64,000 nucleotides of DNA from Mycobacterium sp. NS-7484 (GTDB taxonomy: Bacteria > Actinomycetota > Actinomycetes > Mycobacteriales > Mycobacteriaceae): contig NZ_MBEJ01000028.1 in assembly GCF_001953975.1 (NCBI RefSeq), positions 124,001-188,000 on the forward strand, in the 5' to 3' direction. Position 1 is the first letter of the stretch, and every line of letters begins with the position of its first letter. This document shows, in pieces, positions 55,337 through 64,000 of the stretch. The position numbers and the translations under genes are program-made. The notes beneath the pieces were generated by a model. That model saw nothing but the letters and a program-made list of their open reading frames with translations, did no database searches and was not told the origin of the DNA.

Positions 55337-56498
55337 CGACTGCGCCGCCCTGGCCACCGCCGGCGCACATCGCGGCGACACCGATGCCGCCACCGCGGCG
55401 CTTCAGTTCGTAGACCAGCGTGGTGACCATGCGGGCGCCCGATGCCGAGATCGGGTGTCCCAGGCTGCAGCCGCTGCCGGAGAAGTTCACCAACTCCTCA
55501 TCGAGCCCGTACTCGCGGACCGCGGCGATCGGCACCGAGGCGAAGGCCTCGTTGATCTCCCACAGCGCCACATCCGACGGCTTGAGCCCGGCCCGGTCCA
55601 AGACCTTGCCGATCACCTTGACGCCGCCCAGGCCGGTGTCGCGCGGCGCGACCCCGACCGCGGCCCAGGCCTTGACCGTGGCCAGGACGTCCAGTTTCTC
55701 GGCCGCGGCATAGTCGGCGTCGACGAGGGCGACAGCAGCGGCAGCATCATTGGTGCCGCTGCTGTTGCCCGCGGTGATGGAGAATCCTTCGATCTCCGGA
55801 TGCAGGACCTTGAGTTCGGCGAGCTTCTCGACGGTGGTGCCGCGGCGCGGATGCTCGTCGACACTGAATTCCGTGACCGAGCCGTCGGGCTGGGTGATCT
55901 TGAGTGGGACAATCTCGTCGACAAACTTGCCGGCGTCGATCGCGGCAATCGCGCGCTGATGTGACCGGGCAGCCCACGCGTCCATGTCCTCGCGGGTCAG
56001 CCCGGCCGACTGGGCGGTGTTCCAGCCGACGGTGATCGACATGTCGCGCATCGGGGCATCCGGCGTCTCCACATGCGTGGGCGTCATCCAGCGCTCCTCG
56101 AACTTGAGCTCCGGCCCGGGAATCCGCCAGTTGGTCAGCGGCGTCATGGACAGCGACTGCACGCCACCGGCAATCAACACGCGCTCCATGCCGGAACCGA
56201 TCTGGGCGGACGCGTTGCCGATCGCGGTCAAGCTGCCCGCGCAGTGCCGGTTGACGGCCTGACCCGGCACCGACTGCCAACCGAGGATGTCAGCGGCGTA
56301 ACGCGCAAGATCGCCGCCGCCGTAGTTCGATTCGGCGATGATCAGATCATCGATCGCCTCCGGGGCGATGCCGGCCCGGCGCACGACCTCGGCCAGGACC
56401 GGGACGAGCAGATCTTCGGGCGGCGTGTTGACCAGCGTCCCCTTGAAGGAGCGGCCGATCGCGGTGCGGGCAGCGCCCACGATGACGGGTGTTGGCAT
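55323..56498 (-). CDS. Acetyl-CoA acetyltransferase / 3-ketoacyl-CoA thiolase
   Basis: A 391-residue thiolase with a complete catalytic set: nucleophile C86 in QAVNRHCAGSLTAIGNA, WEINEAFASVP, the His in CSLGHPISASGARM and the second Cys in VAAMCAGGGQGG. It would cleave a 3-ketoacyl-CoA to release acetyl-CoA or propionyl-CoA. ATG 56498 follows AAAGGTGG; the frame extends to 56585 but that part has no thiolase homology. It is downstream of the crotonase at 56551 and GntR gene, on the same strand. Confidence 0.92.
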   Translation of the reverse strand: MPTPVIVGAARTAIGRSFKGTLVNTPPEDLLVPVLAEVVRRAGIAPEAIDDLIIAESNYGGGDLARYAADILGWQSVPGQAVNRHCAGSLTAIGNASAQIGSGMERVLIAGGVQSLSMTPLTNWRIPGPELKFEERWMTPTHVETPDAPMRDMSITVGWNTAQSAGLTREDMDAWAARSHQRAIAAIDAGKFVDEIVPLKITQPDGSVTEFSVDEHPRRGTTVEKLAELKVLHPEIEGFSITAGNSSGTNDAAAAVALVDADYAAAEKLDVLATVKAWAAVGVAPRDTGLGGVKVIGKVLDRAGLKPSDVALWEINEAFASVPIAAVREYGLDEELVNFSGSGCSLGHPISASGARMVTTLVYELKRRGGGIGVAAMCAGGGQGGAVVIEV

Positions 56499-56550
56499 GG
56501 TTCCACCTTTACGATATCGAGTGCTTGTGTAAACGTACCAGGAGTCCGGT

Positions 56551-57420
56551 TCACCGCGGTTCCGGGACGTGGAAATGCTCGTCACGCAGCCGGAACGCCT
56601 CCTTGGTGCCGTGTTGGGCCCGGGTCTTGACGAAGTTGAACTCGCCGGGTGAGAACTGCAAATTGGTGCCGTAGGCGTGGAAGAGGTAGCTGGCCACTTC
56701 TTCGCCCTGGTAGGCCTGGCTCTGTTCGACCATCCGGAACGCCTCCTTGGCGATCACCACCCCGTCGGCGGGCATCTTGGCCGCCTTCGCCGCCCAGTAC
56801 TGCGCCCGAGCCGTCACCTGGTCGGCCTCGCAGGTGTCGGTGAAGATGCCCAGGTGTTCGACGGCACCGGCGTCGATGATGTCGCCGGTGAGTAGAAGCC
56901 GCCGCGCCAGCACCGGACCGAGGCGGTGGAAGAACATGTGCAGGCTTCCGAGCGCCGGGCCGAGGAACCGCGCGGCCGGCATCCCGATCTTGGTGTCGCG
57001 GGCGATGACGGAGATGTCGGTCATCAGCGCCATCTCAAAACCGCCGCCGAGCGCGTAGCCGCTGATCTCCCCCACGGTGACCTTCGGGAATCCCATGAAG
57101 TTGTGATAGAAGCCAAAAGACTTGCGGTCCACGGTGAGCCGCCGCCGCTGGCTCGGGCGCGACTTCTCCTGCTCTTCTTTCTTGCCGTCGCCATACCAAC
57201 CGTAGGCATTGTTCATGTCCGCACCGGTACTGAACACCCCCTCGGCGCCGCGCAGCAGCACTACGGTGATGTCATCGTCGTCCGCCGCGACGTCGAGGTG
57301 GCGGGCCAGCTCGTCGCGCATCGCGGCGTCGTAGGAGTTGCGCTGCTTCGGGTTGTTCAGCGTGATGGTGGCGATCCGGTGATCGTCGTCGACCTCGAAG
57401 AGCACGCGGTCATCTGTCAT
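56551..57420 (-). CDS. Enoyl-CoA hydratase/isomerase family protein
   Basis: A 289-residue crotonase: ATITLNNPKQRNSYDAAMRD, GAEGVFSTGADMNNAYGWYG, ISGYALGGGFEMALMTDI and GMPAARFLGPALGSLHMFFH. The long insert after the first oxyanion motif (KKEEQEKSRPSQRRRL) is unusual. The substrate is unknown. ATG 57420 overlaps the end of the upstream GntR gene by 11 bp, so both are one operon with the thiolase behind. Confidence 0.88.
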   Translation of the reverse strand: MTDDRVLFEVDDDHRIATITLNNPKQRNSYDAAMRDELARHLDVAADDDDITVVLLRGAEGVFSTGADMNNAYGWYGDGKKEEQEKSRPSQRRRLTVDRKSFGFYHNFMGFPKVTVGEISGYALGGGFEMALMTDISVIARDTKIGMPAARFLGPALGSLHMFFHRLGPVLARRLLLTGDIIDAGAVEHLGIFTDTCEADQVTARAQYWAAKAAKMPADGVVIAKEAFRMVEQSQAYQGEEVASYLFHAYGTNLQFSPGEFNFVKTRAQHGTKEAFRLRDEHFHVPEPR

Positions 57421-58189
57421 TCGAAATCAGCCTCGCTTCAATGGTTTTGTCGTAACCGGCGGCCAGCGTGGTGCGCCGTGCGGCGGTCAGGTGGTCGGCG
57501 GCGAGCTTGGTCGCCCGGGCCGGGTTTCCTTCGGCGATCGCGTCCAGCAGCCGCTGGTGATCGCGCAATGCGGCGCGCATGGTCTTTTCGGATACGCCGG
57601 CATCCCCTTCCCCGGTCCACACCGACGATTCATGCGCCGACCAGATCAACTCCAACGAACCGATCAGCAGGATCATCGGCTCGTTGCCACAACGGGACAC
57701 CAACGCCTCGTGAAAGCGTCGGGCATTGGGGACGTAGTGCGACAGATCGTCGAATTGCGCGTTCTGCAGGTCGATCTCGGCCTGCAGGAACGGAACCACT
57801 TCGGTTGCACGGTCCTCCCGAGCAGCGCACATCCCGGCGCAGATCGGCTCCAGATGCAGGAGAGCCTCGCTCACGTCGGCGGGCGTGGCGGACCGGGTCT
57901 GCAGGACCATGCCGATCGTGTGGGCGGTGCGGTCGGCCGAGGGCATCTGCACCACCGCGCCGCCGACGTTTCCACGGCGTACCGAGATCAACCCGTCGGT
58001 CTCCAACAGATGGATGGCTTCGCGCAGTGCAGGTGGGCTGACCCCGAACTCACCGAACAGACTCTCCTGGGTGGGCAGGACGTCCCCCTCCCGCAGGCGG
58101 CCGGACAGGATGTCGTCGCGCAGCTTGGATGCCACGATCTCGGCCACCCGAGGTTGACGTATCCGATGTGCCGGCACCCTGCCCTCCAC
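57410..58189 (-). CDS. GntR-family (FadR/FCD type) regulator
   Basis: A 259-residue regulator. The winged helix is VAEIVASKLRDDILSGRLRE and PTQESLFGEFGVSPPALREA, followed by LLETDGLISVRRGNVGGAVV; the C-terminal FCD domain has a metal/ligand pocket with HLEPICAGMCAARED, NARRFHEALVSRCGN and DHQRLLDAIAEGN. FCD regulators respond to organic acids or CoA esters. GTG 58189 or GTG 58177 is the start. It faces the echA-fadD operon at 58287 and probably regulates it, together with the 12th operator copy. Confidence 0.88.
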   Translation of the reverse strand: MEGRVPAHRIRQPRVAEIVASKLRDDILSGRLREGDVLPTQESLFGEFGVSPPALREAIHLLETDGLISVRRGNVGGAVVQMPSADRTAHTIGMVLQTRSATPADVSEALLHLEPICAGMCAAREDRATEVVPFLQAEIDLQNAQFDDLSHYVPNARRFHEALVSRCGNEPMILLIGSLELIWSAHESSVWTGEGDAGVSEKTMRAALRDHQRLLDAIAEGNPARATKLAADHLTAARRTTLAAGYDKTIEARLISNDR

Positions 58190-58244
58190 TGTTCCGCCGA
58201 CGGTCTTTCCTTGCTAACTTGTACAGGATAGTAATCGCATCGTC

Positions 58245-58263
58245 TACTGTATGGGCAACTGTA
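58245..58263. promoter_or_regulatory. Shared 19-bp operator, copy 12 (weak)
   Basis: TACTGTATGGGCAACTGTA, ending 23 bp before the crotonase start at 58287. The right arm has one mismatch (ACTGTA). A further A/T-rich part at 58219-58234 (TTGTACAGGATAGTAA) in the same gap could be a GntR-type site. Confidence 0.45.
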
Positions 58264-58286
58264 TGGCTTTGGGAGGCGGGTTTCTG

Positions 58287-59081
58287 ATGAGCGACGAGGC
58301 GATATCGACGTCGCGCGACGGTGCCGTCCTTCGCATCACCCTGAATCGGCCGTCACGACGAAACTCGTTGAACCACAGCATGGTCGACACTCTCGTGGCC
58401 GCCCTGTCGGCGGCCGCCTACGATGACTCGTTGCGGGCGATCGCGATCACCGGCTCCGGCGAGCACTTCTGCACCGGGGCGGACTGGGTTGCCACCAACA
58501 GCAGCGGAGAACGGCCCCGCACCGGCGATCTGGTCCGTCGGATCCCGCACACCGCGCACCGGATCATCGAACTGGTCGCCACCATCCAGCTACCGGTGGT
58601 CTGCGCGGTGCGGGGCTGGGCGGTGGGCCTTGGCTGCAATCTGGCGCTGGCCGCCGACTTCACCATCGCCGACACCGGGGCGACGTTCTGGGAACCGTTC
58701 ATGAGCCGCGGGTTCACCCCCGACTCCGGGGCGAGCTGGCTTTTGCCGCGGCTGGCGGGAGTTGCCCGCGCCAAGCGCATGTTGCTGTTGGGCGAGAAGG
58801 TCAGCGGCGCACAGGCCGCCGACTGGGGTTTGATCCACTCCGCGGTACCCGCCCCCGACCTCGACACCGCCACAGAGGAGCTGCTGGCCCGGCTCGCCGC
58901 CGGCCCCACCGTGGCGATCGGGTTGGCCAAGCAGGCCATCGCCTTCGGTCAGCACGCGAGCCTGACCGACTCCATGAACCAGGAACTGTCCAATTTGGAA
59001 CTCGCCTGTCGTACCACCGATTTCAAAGAAGGCCTGGCCGCGTTCCGGGAACGCCGCGACCCGGACTTCCGAGGCCGATAA
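58287..59081 (+). CDS. Enoyl-CoA hydratase/isomerase family protein
   Basis: A 264-residue crotonase: LRITLNRPSRRNSLNHSMVD, GSGEHFCTGADWVATNS, VRGWAVGLGCNLALAAD and SRGFTPDSGASWLLPRLAG. The acidic residue in TPDSG replaces the first catalytic Glu region and is common among isomerase-like members. ATG 58287 follows GGGAGG; an ATG at 58264 is not in frame. It is the first of three crotonases in a row, followed by three fadD genes with overlaps, forming one operon. Confidence 0.88.
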   Translation: MSDEAISTSRDGAVLRITLNRPSRRNSLNHSMVDTLVAALSAAAYDDSLRAIAITGSGEHFCTGADWVATNSSGERPRTGDLVRRIPHTAHRIIELVATIQLPVVCAVRGWAVGLGCNLALAADFTIADTGATFWEPFMSRGFTPDSGASWLLPRLAGVARAKRMLLLGEKVSGAQAADWGLIHSAVPAPDLDTATEELLARLAAGPTVAIGLAKQAIAFGQHASLTDSMNQELSNLELACRTTDFKEGLAAFRERRDPDFRGR

Positions 59082-59090
59082 GGGGAACAC

Positions 59091-59906
59091 ATGACTGCGT
59101 CTGTCACCTACGACACCATCAAATACGAGGTGGACGGCCACAAGGCCACCATCACCTTGAACCGGCCCGAGGCGCTCAATGCGCTGTCGCCACACATGAT
59201 CACCGAGTTGCGGGCGGCCTACGCCGAAGCCGAGAACGACGACAACGTCTGGTTGATGATCGTCACCGCCACCGGCCGGGCGTTCTGCACCGGAGCCGAC
59301 GTGAAAGAGATACCCGGCGACGGCAAGGTCGTCAACGAGCGGCCCTACCTGTCCACTTACGAGCAGTGGGAGGCACCCCAGGAAGGCACTCCGCCGTTTC
59401 GCACGATGGCCAAACCGGTCGTCGTGGCGATCAACGGGATCTGCTGTGGCGCCGGACTGGATTGGGTCACCACCGGCGACATCGTGATCGCCTCGGACCA
59501 GGCCACGTTCTTCGACCCGCACGTGAGCATCGGCCTGGTGGCCGCCCGGGAGATGGTGCGGCTCGCCCGCGCGTTGCCGCGTTCGGTGGCGCTACGGATG
59601 GCGTTGATGGGCAAGCACGAGCGGATGACCGTCGAACGGGCGTACGAGCTCGGACTGATCACCGAGATCGTGGAACACGGCAAGCTGCTGGAACGTGCCC
59701 ACGAGATCGCCGACACAGTGTGTCTCAATGCGCCTCTGGCCGTTCGGGGCACCCGGTTGGCCATTCACAAGACCCTGGACCTGCCGCTACACGAGGGCGA
59801 GATTCTGGCCGAGACCTTCCGCGAGCGCGTGGTGCGCACCGAGGACGCGCTGGAAGGCCCACGGGCGTTTGTGGAGAAGCGCAAGCCCAACTGGCAGGCG
59901 CGGTAA
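59091..59906 (+). CDS. Enoyl-CoA hydratase/isomerase family protein
   Basis: A 271-residue crotonase: ATITLNRPEALNALSPHMIT, GRAFCTGADVKEIPG, INGICCGAGLDWVTTGD and FDPHVSIGLVAAREMVRLA. The part at the usual Glu positions (SIGLVAARE) is modified. It lies 9 bp after the previous echA, behind AAGGGG. Substrate unknown. Relatives with this altered loop are found in mycobacterial clusters for cyclic compounds, an inference only. Confidence 0.88.
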   Translation: MTASVTYDTIKYEVDGHKATITLNRPEALNALSPHMITELRAAYAEAENDDNVWLMIVTATGRAFCTGADVKEIPGDGKVVNERPYLSTYEQWEAPQEGTPPFRTMAKPVVVAINGICCGAGLDWVTTGDIVIASDQATFFDPHVSIGLVAAREMVRLARALPRSVALRMALMGKHERMTVERAYELGLITEIVEHGKLLERAHEIADTVCLNAPLAVRGTRLAIHKTLDLPLHEGEILAETFRERVVRTEDALEGPRAFVEKRKPNWQAR

Positions 59907-59909
59907 GCC

Positions 59910-60683
59910 ATGGACACGATCCTGCTCGATCTGGACCACGTCGCTCGCGTTGCTACGGTGACCCTCAACCGGCCGGAGTCGTTGAACTCGTTCAACCGCA
60001 CCATGTGCCACGAGATGCGCGATGCCTGGCATGCCATCAAGGAGGACGAGGGCATCAACGCCGTCGTACTGCGGGCGGCCGGCGACCGGGCGTTCAGCGC
60101 CGGGTTGGACGTCAAGTCCAGTTACGGGCAGCCCGAGATCGTCTGGAACCACGAGGATCCAGGTGAGCTTCTCAGCCCGAAGTGGCAGAAGATGTGGAAG
60201 CCCGTGGTGTGCGCGATACAGGGCATGTGCACCGCCGGTGCGTTGTACTTCGTCAACGAAGCCGACGTCGTGATCTGCTCGGAAGAGGCCACCTTCTTCG
60301 ACTCACATGTCAGCGCGGGACTGGTCTCGGCGCTCGAGCCCATCGGGCTGATGCGTCGGGTCGGACTCGGTGACACGTTGCGAATGGCGCTGATGGGCAA
60401 CGACGAACGCGTCAGCGCGGAGACTGCGCTGCGGATCGGTCTGGTCACCGAAGTAGTGGCCCGCGACGAACTCTGGGGTCGCGCGCACGAGATCGCGGCG
60501 AGCATCGCCGCCAAACCGCCGACCGCCACCCAGGGCACAGTCAAGGCCATCTGGGAATCCCTGGACAAGCCGTACCGGGCCGCCATGGACCAGGGGCTGA
60601 TCTACACCCGGCTGGGCAACCCGATCGCCAAGGCCGAGTTGGCCGAGCGCCCGCTGACCAAGAACAAGCCCTGGATTCGGTGA
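59910..60683 (+). CDS. Enoyl-CoA hydratase/isomerase family protein
   Basis: A 257-residue crotonase: ATVTLNRPESLNSFNRTMCH, DRAFSAGLDVKSSYGQPE, IQGMCTAGALYFVNEADV and DSHVSAGLVSALEPIGLMRR. The oxyanion glycine (GMCTAGA) and the following loop are like those of the preceding gene, so the two are probably duplicated. It starts 3 bp after the second echA and shares one base with the next fadD start (TGATG). Confidence 0.87.
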   Translation: MDTILLDLDHVARVATVTLNRPESLNSFNRTMCHEMRDAWHAIKEDEGINAVVLRAAGDRAFSAGLDVKSSYGQPEIVWNHEDPGELLSPKWQKMWKPVVCAIQGMCTAGALYFVNEADVVICSEEATFFDSHVSAGLVSALEPIGLMRRVGLGDTLRMALMGNDERVSAETALRIGLVTEVVARDELWGRAHEIAASIAAKPPTATQGTVKAIWESLDKPYRAAMDQGLIYTRLGNPIAKAELAERPLTKNKPWIR

Positions 60684-62131
60684 TGACTCATCCGCTCTCG
60701 CAACGCATCTCCGATGTGCTCGGCTTGGAGCCGACTGCCCGCGCGATCCAATACGACGGCGACTGGGCCACCTGGGGTCAACTTGCCACCCTGGCCCGGC
60801 GCATCGGTGCGGTATCGGCCGGCACCCGGGTGGGGATCATGCTGCGCAACCAACCCGCCCATGTGGCAGCACTTCTCGGCGTGTTGGCCGCCGGTGGCAC
60901 CGTGGTCGTGATCAATCCCTCGCGTGGTGACGAGCGGACCCGAGCCGACGTCGAAGCGCTGGCCCTGCCGGTGTTGATCGGCCTGGCGGACGATCTCGCC
61001 ACCCTGGCCTCGCCCTCCCCCACGACGACGACGGTGGCCATCCGCGATCTCGACACCGAACCCGAGGTCACGCCGGCCCCGAGCCCAGCGGCCGACGCGG
61101 GCCGTCCCGGCGTGGCGGTGTGGATGTTGACCAGCGGTACCACCGGGCCACCCAAACGCGTCGACCTCACCTACGACATGCTGGCCCGCAGCGTGATTGG
61201 GCGTGATCCCGAGAATGCCGCGGCGCCCACTGAATTGCGCCGCGGGGTGGCGATCGTCAACTCACCGCTGGTGCATGTCGGTGGGGTGTTCCGGGTGTTG
61301 CTGTGCATCGCCGAGGCGCGGCCGTTCGTGCTGCTGCCCAAGTTCGAACTGCGACGCTGGGCCGATGCCGTCCGGGAGCATCACCCCAAGGTGGTGTCAC
61401 TGGTGCCCGCCGCGCTGCGCATGGTGCTGCACTCCGATCTCACCCGCGACGATCTGGCGGGGATTCGCGCTGTCACCTCCGGCACCGCCCCGCTGTCGGC
61501 CGACGACGCCGACGCGTTCACCGAGAAATTCGGCATCCCGGTGCTCACGTCGTATGCCGCCACCGAGTTCGGCGGTGGAGTGGCCAGTTGGACACTGGCC
61601 GACCACCAGAAGTACTGGAAAGACAAACGCGGCAGCGTCGGCCGAGCCAATCCCGGTGCCGAGCTACGCGTCGTCGACTCCGATGGCGCCGTTCTTCCGG
61701 CAGGCGAAAAGGGCTTGCTGGAGGTCAAACCGGCGCAGTTCGACGCCGATGCCGACTGGTTGCGCACGACCGACCTGGCCCGCATCGACGCCGACGGGTT
61801 CGTTTGGATTCTCGGTCGCGCCGACCAGGCCATCATCCGCGGCGGGTTCAAGGTGATGCCCGATGATGTCCGCACCGCTTTGGAAAGCCATCCCGCCGTC
61901 CTCGGCGCGGCGGTGATCGGTATGCCCGATGACCGACTGGGTGAGACCCCGGTGGCCATGGTCGAGTTGCGCGGGCCGGCCCCGGCGGCCGAATTGACCG
62001 ATTACCTGCAGGGCCGGCTGGCCCGATACGAGGTCCCCACAAAGATCGCCATCGTCGACACCATCCCCCGCACTCCGTCGGGCAAGGCCGATCTCGGTGC
62101 CATCCGGGAGTACTTCTCTGCCAGTGCCTGA
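60683..62131 (+). CDS. Acyl-CoA synthetase (FadD), short form
   Basis: A 482-residue AMP-dependent ligase: AVWMLTSGTTGPPKRVDLTY (ATP loop), VLTSYAATEFGGGVASW, VWILGRADQAIIRGGFKVMP and the catalytic Lys in TPSGKADLGAI. It is some 60 residues shorter than FadD19-type ligases, with a reduced N-terminal domain. ATG 60683 shares a base with the echA stop. It activates a carboxylic acid for the adjacent hydratases; the substrate is unknown. Confidence 0.88.
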   Translation: MTHPLSQRISDVLGLEPTARAIQYDGDWATWGQLATLARRIGAVSAGTRVGIMLRNQPAHVAALLGVLAAGGTVVVINPSRGDERTRADVEALALPVLIGLADDLATLASPSPTTTTVAIRDLDTEPEVTPAPSPAADAGRPGVAVWMLTSGTTGPPKRVDLTYDMLARSVIGRDPENAAAPTELRRGVAIVNSPLVHVGGVFRVLLCIAEARPFVLLPKFELRRWADAVREHHPKVVSLVPAALRMVLHSDLTRDDLAGIRAVTSGTAPLSADDADAFTEKFGIPVLTSYAATEFGGGVASWTLADHQKYWKDKRGSVGRANPGAELRVVDSDGAVLPAGEKGLLEVKPAQFDADADWLRTTDLARIDADGFVWILGRADQAIIRGGFKVMPDDVRTALESHPAVLGAAVIGMPDDRLGETPVAMVELRGPAPAAELTDYLQGRLARYEVPTKIAIVDTIPRTPSGKADLGAIREYFSASA

Positions 62132-63566
62132 CACCGTTCCCGGACTACTGCGCGGATGCACTGAGCATCCGCTGTTGATCTGCGACGGTGACCGGATCAG
62201 CTACGCCGAGGCCGAACGCCGTTCGGCCTCGGTGGCTCGCGGGCTGATCCACCTCGGCGCGGGTAAAGGCACCCATGTCGGGCTGCTGTACCCGAACGGG
62301 ATTGATTTCGTGGTGGCGATGCTGGCCGCCGCGCGAATCGGTGCGGTGGTGGTGCCGTATTCGACGTTCCTTACCGCCACCGAGCTGACTCATCAACTGC
62401 TCGACAGCGACACTGCGATCCTGTTGTCGGCGTGGAGTTATCGCAACCACGATTATGTGCAGCGCCTGGACGGGGTCACGGCCCCGTGCCTGCGGCACGT
62501 GCTGTTCGACCTGCCGCACGCCGACGGGCCAGACCTGGCCGGGTTGGAGGATGACGTCGACGAATCTGACGTGTTGGCGATCATCTACACGTCGGGCTCC
62601 ACGGGCGCACCCAAAGGCGTCGTGCACACGCACGGCGGCCTGCTGGCGCATCAACGAAGTCTCAACCAGATCCGCGGTCTCACCGCCACCGACCGGTTGT
62701 TCTGCAATTCCCCGTTCTTCTGGATCGGCGGATTCGCGTTCGGGCTGCTGGCCACGATGGTGGCTGGGGCGACCCTGATCTGTTCGACCGCCTCCGACGC
62801 CGGTGCCACTCTCGATCTGCTGGAGGAGGAGAAGCCCACGATCACAAACGGTTTCGTGGCGGGCATTGCCGAGCTGGCTCGTCACCCGAGTTACCCGGAC
62901 CGGATGTTCTCGGCGCGCCGCGGCAATCTGTATCCGATCATGACGCCCGACTCCCGGCCCGCCGATCCAGAGCTACGGCACAACATGCTGGGCATGACCG
63001 AGACCGGCAGCGTGGTGCTGATCGACGCCGATGAGGGCGATCAGCCCGAACATCGGCGCGGCAGCTACGGCCGGCCGGCCCCCGGCTTCGAGACGAAGGT
63101 ACTGGCCTCGGGCGAATTGTGCGTCCGGGGGCCGTATCTGATGCAGGGCTACTACGGGCGTAACCGCGAGGACTGCTTCGACGCCGACGGCTGGTTTCAC
63201 ACCGGGGATCTGGTGCGTGTCGACGCGGACGGCTATGTCTACTTTCTTGGCCGGGCCGGATCGATGATCAAGACCGCCGGCGCCAACGTCACACCGGGAG
63301 AAGTCGAGAAGGCACTGGCGGCACTCGGCTATTCGGCACATGTGATCGGACTGCCCGACACCGACCGCGGGCAGAGCGTGGCCGCCGTCGTGGCACTGGA
63401 CGACGCGTCGCGATTCGACGAGGACGAGGTTCGTCGGGCACTGCGAACCCGGTTGTCGGCCTACAAGGTGCCGCGCCGGTTCGCGGTGATACCACGCGAC
63501 GAGATACCCGTGTTGTCGAGCGGCAAAATCGATTATCCCGCCCTGGCCGGACTGTTCGATGGCTGA
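62124..63566 (+). CDS. Acyl-CoA synthetase (FadD)
   Basis: A 480-residue AMP-dependent ligase: AIIYTSGSTGAPKGVVHTHG, a short central part, RGSYGRPAPGFETKVL, FHTGDLVRVDADGYVYFLGR and the C-terminal VLSSGKIDYPAL with the catalytic Lys. The start is taken as GTG 62124, overlapping the previous fadD by 8 bp; GTG 62097 is possible. It is one of three fadD genes in a row, more like long-chain/cyclic acid ligases with WIGGFAFGLLATM in the substrate pocket. Confidence 0.87.
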   Translation: MPDTVPGLLRGCTEHPLLICDGDRISYAEAERRSASVARGLIHLGAGKGTHVGLLYPNGIDFVVAMLAAARIGAVVVPYSTFLTATELTHQLLDSDTAILLSAWSYRNHDYVQRLDGVTAPCLRHVLFDLPHADGPDLAGLEDDVDESDVLAIIYTSGSTGAPKGVVHTHGGLLAHQRSLNQIRGLTATDRLFCNSPFFWIGGFAFGLLATMVAGATLICSTASDAGATLDLLEEEKPTITNGFVAGIAELARHPSYPDRMFSARRGNLYPIMTPDSRPADPELRHNMLGMTETGSVVLIDADEGDQPEHRRGSYGRPAPGFETKVLASGELCVRGPYLMQGYYGRNREDCFDADGWFHTGDLVRVDADGYVYFLGRAGSMIKTAGANVTPGEVEKALAALGYSAHVIGLPDTDRGQSVAAVVALDDASRFDEDEVRRALRTRLSAYKVPRRFAVIPRDEIPVLSSGKIDYPALAGLFDG

Positions 63567-64000
63567 CCCGACTCTGACCGTCGACGCCGTCGTACGCGCG
63601 AACGCGACGGTGATGGCAGACAAGCCCATGGTGATCGACCCCGCATCCCGGCTTACCTATGCCGAACTCGACTCCGATACCGCAGCATTGGCTGCCGGGT
63701 TCATCGCGGCGGGCGTCACCAAGGGGTCGCGCGTTGGCCTCATCATGCCCAACGGGGTGGACTGGGTCCGCATCGCCGTGGCGCTGATGCGGATCGGCGC
63801 GGTCCTGGTGCCGTTGAGTACCCTGTTGCGCCCCGCTGAACTGGCCGCACAACTTCGCATGGCATCGGTGCAGTTCCTGGTATCGGTCGAGGAGTTCCGG
63901 GGCCAGCCCTACCCGGTACAGCCGGATCAGTTGCCCGCGCTGCGTGCCGTGTGGACCACCGCGCAGGCACTGGCCTTCACCGGACCACGCGACGCCGCCG
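63559..64000 (+). CDS. Acyl-CoA synthetase (FadD), N-terminal part, cut by the right edge
   Basis: The first 147 residues of a third FadD: VMADKPMVIDPASRLTYAEL, RVGLIMPNGVDWVRIAVALM and RIGAVLVPLSTLLRPAELAA match the N-terminal domain of AMP-dependent acyl-CoA ligases, in particular the upstream neighbour (HVGLLYPNGIDFVVAM). No stop before the end of the window. ATG 63559 overlaps the previous fadD by 8 bp, so the operon continues. Confidence 0.85.
   Translation, partial: MADPTLTVDAVVRANATVMADKPMVIDPASRLTYAELDSDTAALAAGFIAAGVTKGSRVGLIMPNGVDWVRIAVALMRIGAVLVPLSTLLRPAELAAQLRMASVQFLVSVEEFRGQPYPVQPDQLPALRAVWTTAQALAFTGPRDAA

Overview
This 64 kb window is high-GC actinobacterial DNA, most likely a rapidly growing mycobacterium (Mycolicibacterium type). 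The evidence is the ligB-cstA pair in the same order as Rv3062-Rv3063 of Mycobacterium tuberculosis, a close match to the Nocardia/Mycobacterium rifampicin monooxygenase, several F420-dependent luciferase-like oxidoreductases, and long runs of fadD, fadE and echA genes. About 60 protein genes fill the window. I found no tRNA, rRNA, transposase, phage gene or CRISPR array, and no gene-free stretch over 300 bases.

Layout. 1-8.6 kb is mostly housekeeping: a methyltransferase cut by the left edge, an HxlR regulator, a PoxB-like ThDP enzyme, an SDR, ATP-dependent DNA ligase LigB, the peptide/pyruvate transporter CstA with its small YbdD partner, and an SRPBCC protein. 8.6-13.9 kb holds an amidohydrolase, a P450 coupled to a luciferase-like monooxygenase, and an acyl-CoA carboxylase beta subunit. 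13.9-22.5 kb holds rox (rifampicin monooxygenase) with an upstream rifamycin-associated element, then a phosphotransferase/NTF2-like/luciferase-like operon divergent from a TetR gene, and a BVMO-type monooxygenase operon. 22.5-46.2 kb is a dense catabolic region: Rieske oxygenase, isochorismatase-like protein, acyl-CoA synthetases, two aldehyde dehydrogenases, SDR, P450-TetR, molybdopterin oxidoreductase, DUF35/thiolase-like pair, three more amidohydrolases, a FadE pair and an enoyl-CoA hydratase. 46.3-49 kb is an echA-SDR-DapA-like operon. 49.2-55.3 kb is a TetR gene, then a lipase-SDR-ferritin-like-BVMO operon and a MerR gene. 55.3-64 kb is a thiolase, a crotonase and a GntR regulator facing three crotonases and three acyl-CoA synthetases, the last cut by the right edge.

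The main discovery candidate is a shared 19-bp palindrome, TACTGT-N7-ACAGTA. It occurs 12 times between 8.6 and 58.3 kb. Most copies lie 22-46 bp upstream of a catabolic gene start. None was seen before the ligB/cstA, rox, APH or lipase operons, although a weak look-alike lies in front of the second TetR gene. Together the sites mark a regulon whose content (oxygenases, aldehyde dehydrogenases, CoA ligases, four ACMSD-type amidohydrolases, acyl-CoA dehydrogenases, hydratases, an aldolase-like DUF35 pair) looks like a pathway that oxidises, activates and cleaves a cyclic substrate I cannot identify. Two closely related TetR genes (31.1 and 49.2 kb) are the obvious candidate regulators; the first lies downstream of the best copy of the site.

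Other unusual structure: a 32-bp triplication that makes three tandem 11-codon mini-ORFs linked by overlapping stop/start codons at 16.5 kb; a family of related palindromes, three of them between convergent genes, with paired base changes; and a nearly symmetrical array in which one such palindrome is flanked by three 25-bp and three 24-bp tandem repeats at 31.8-32.0 kb.
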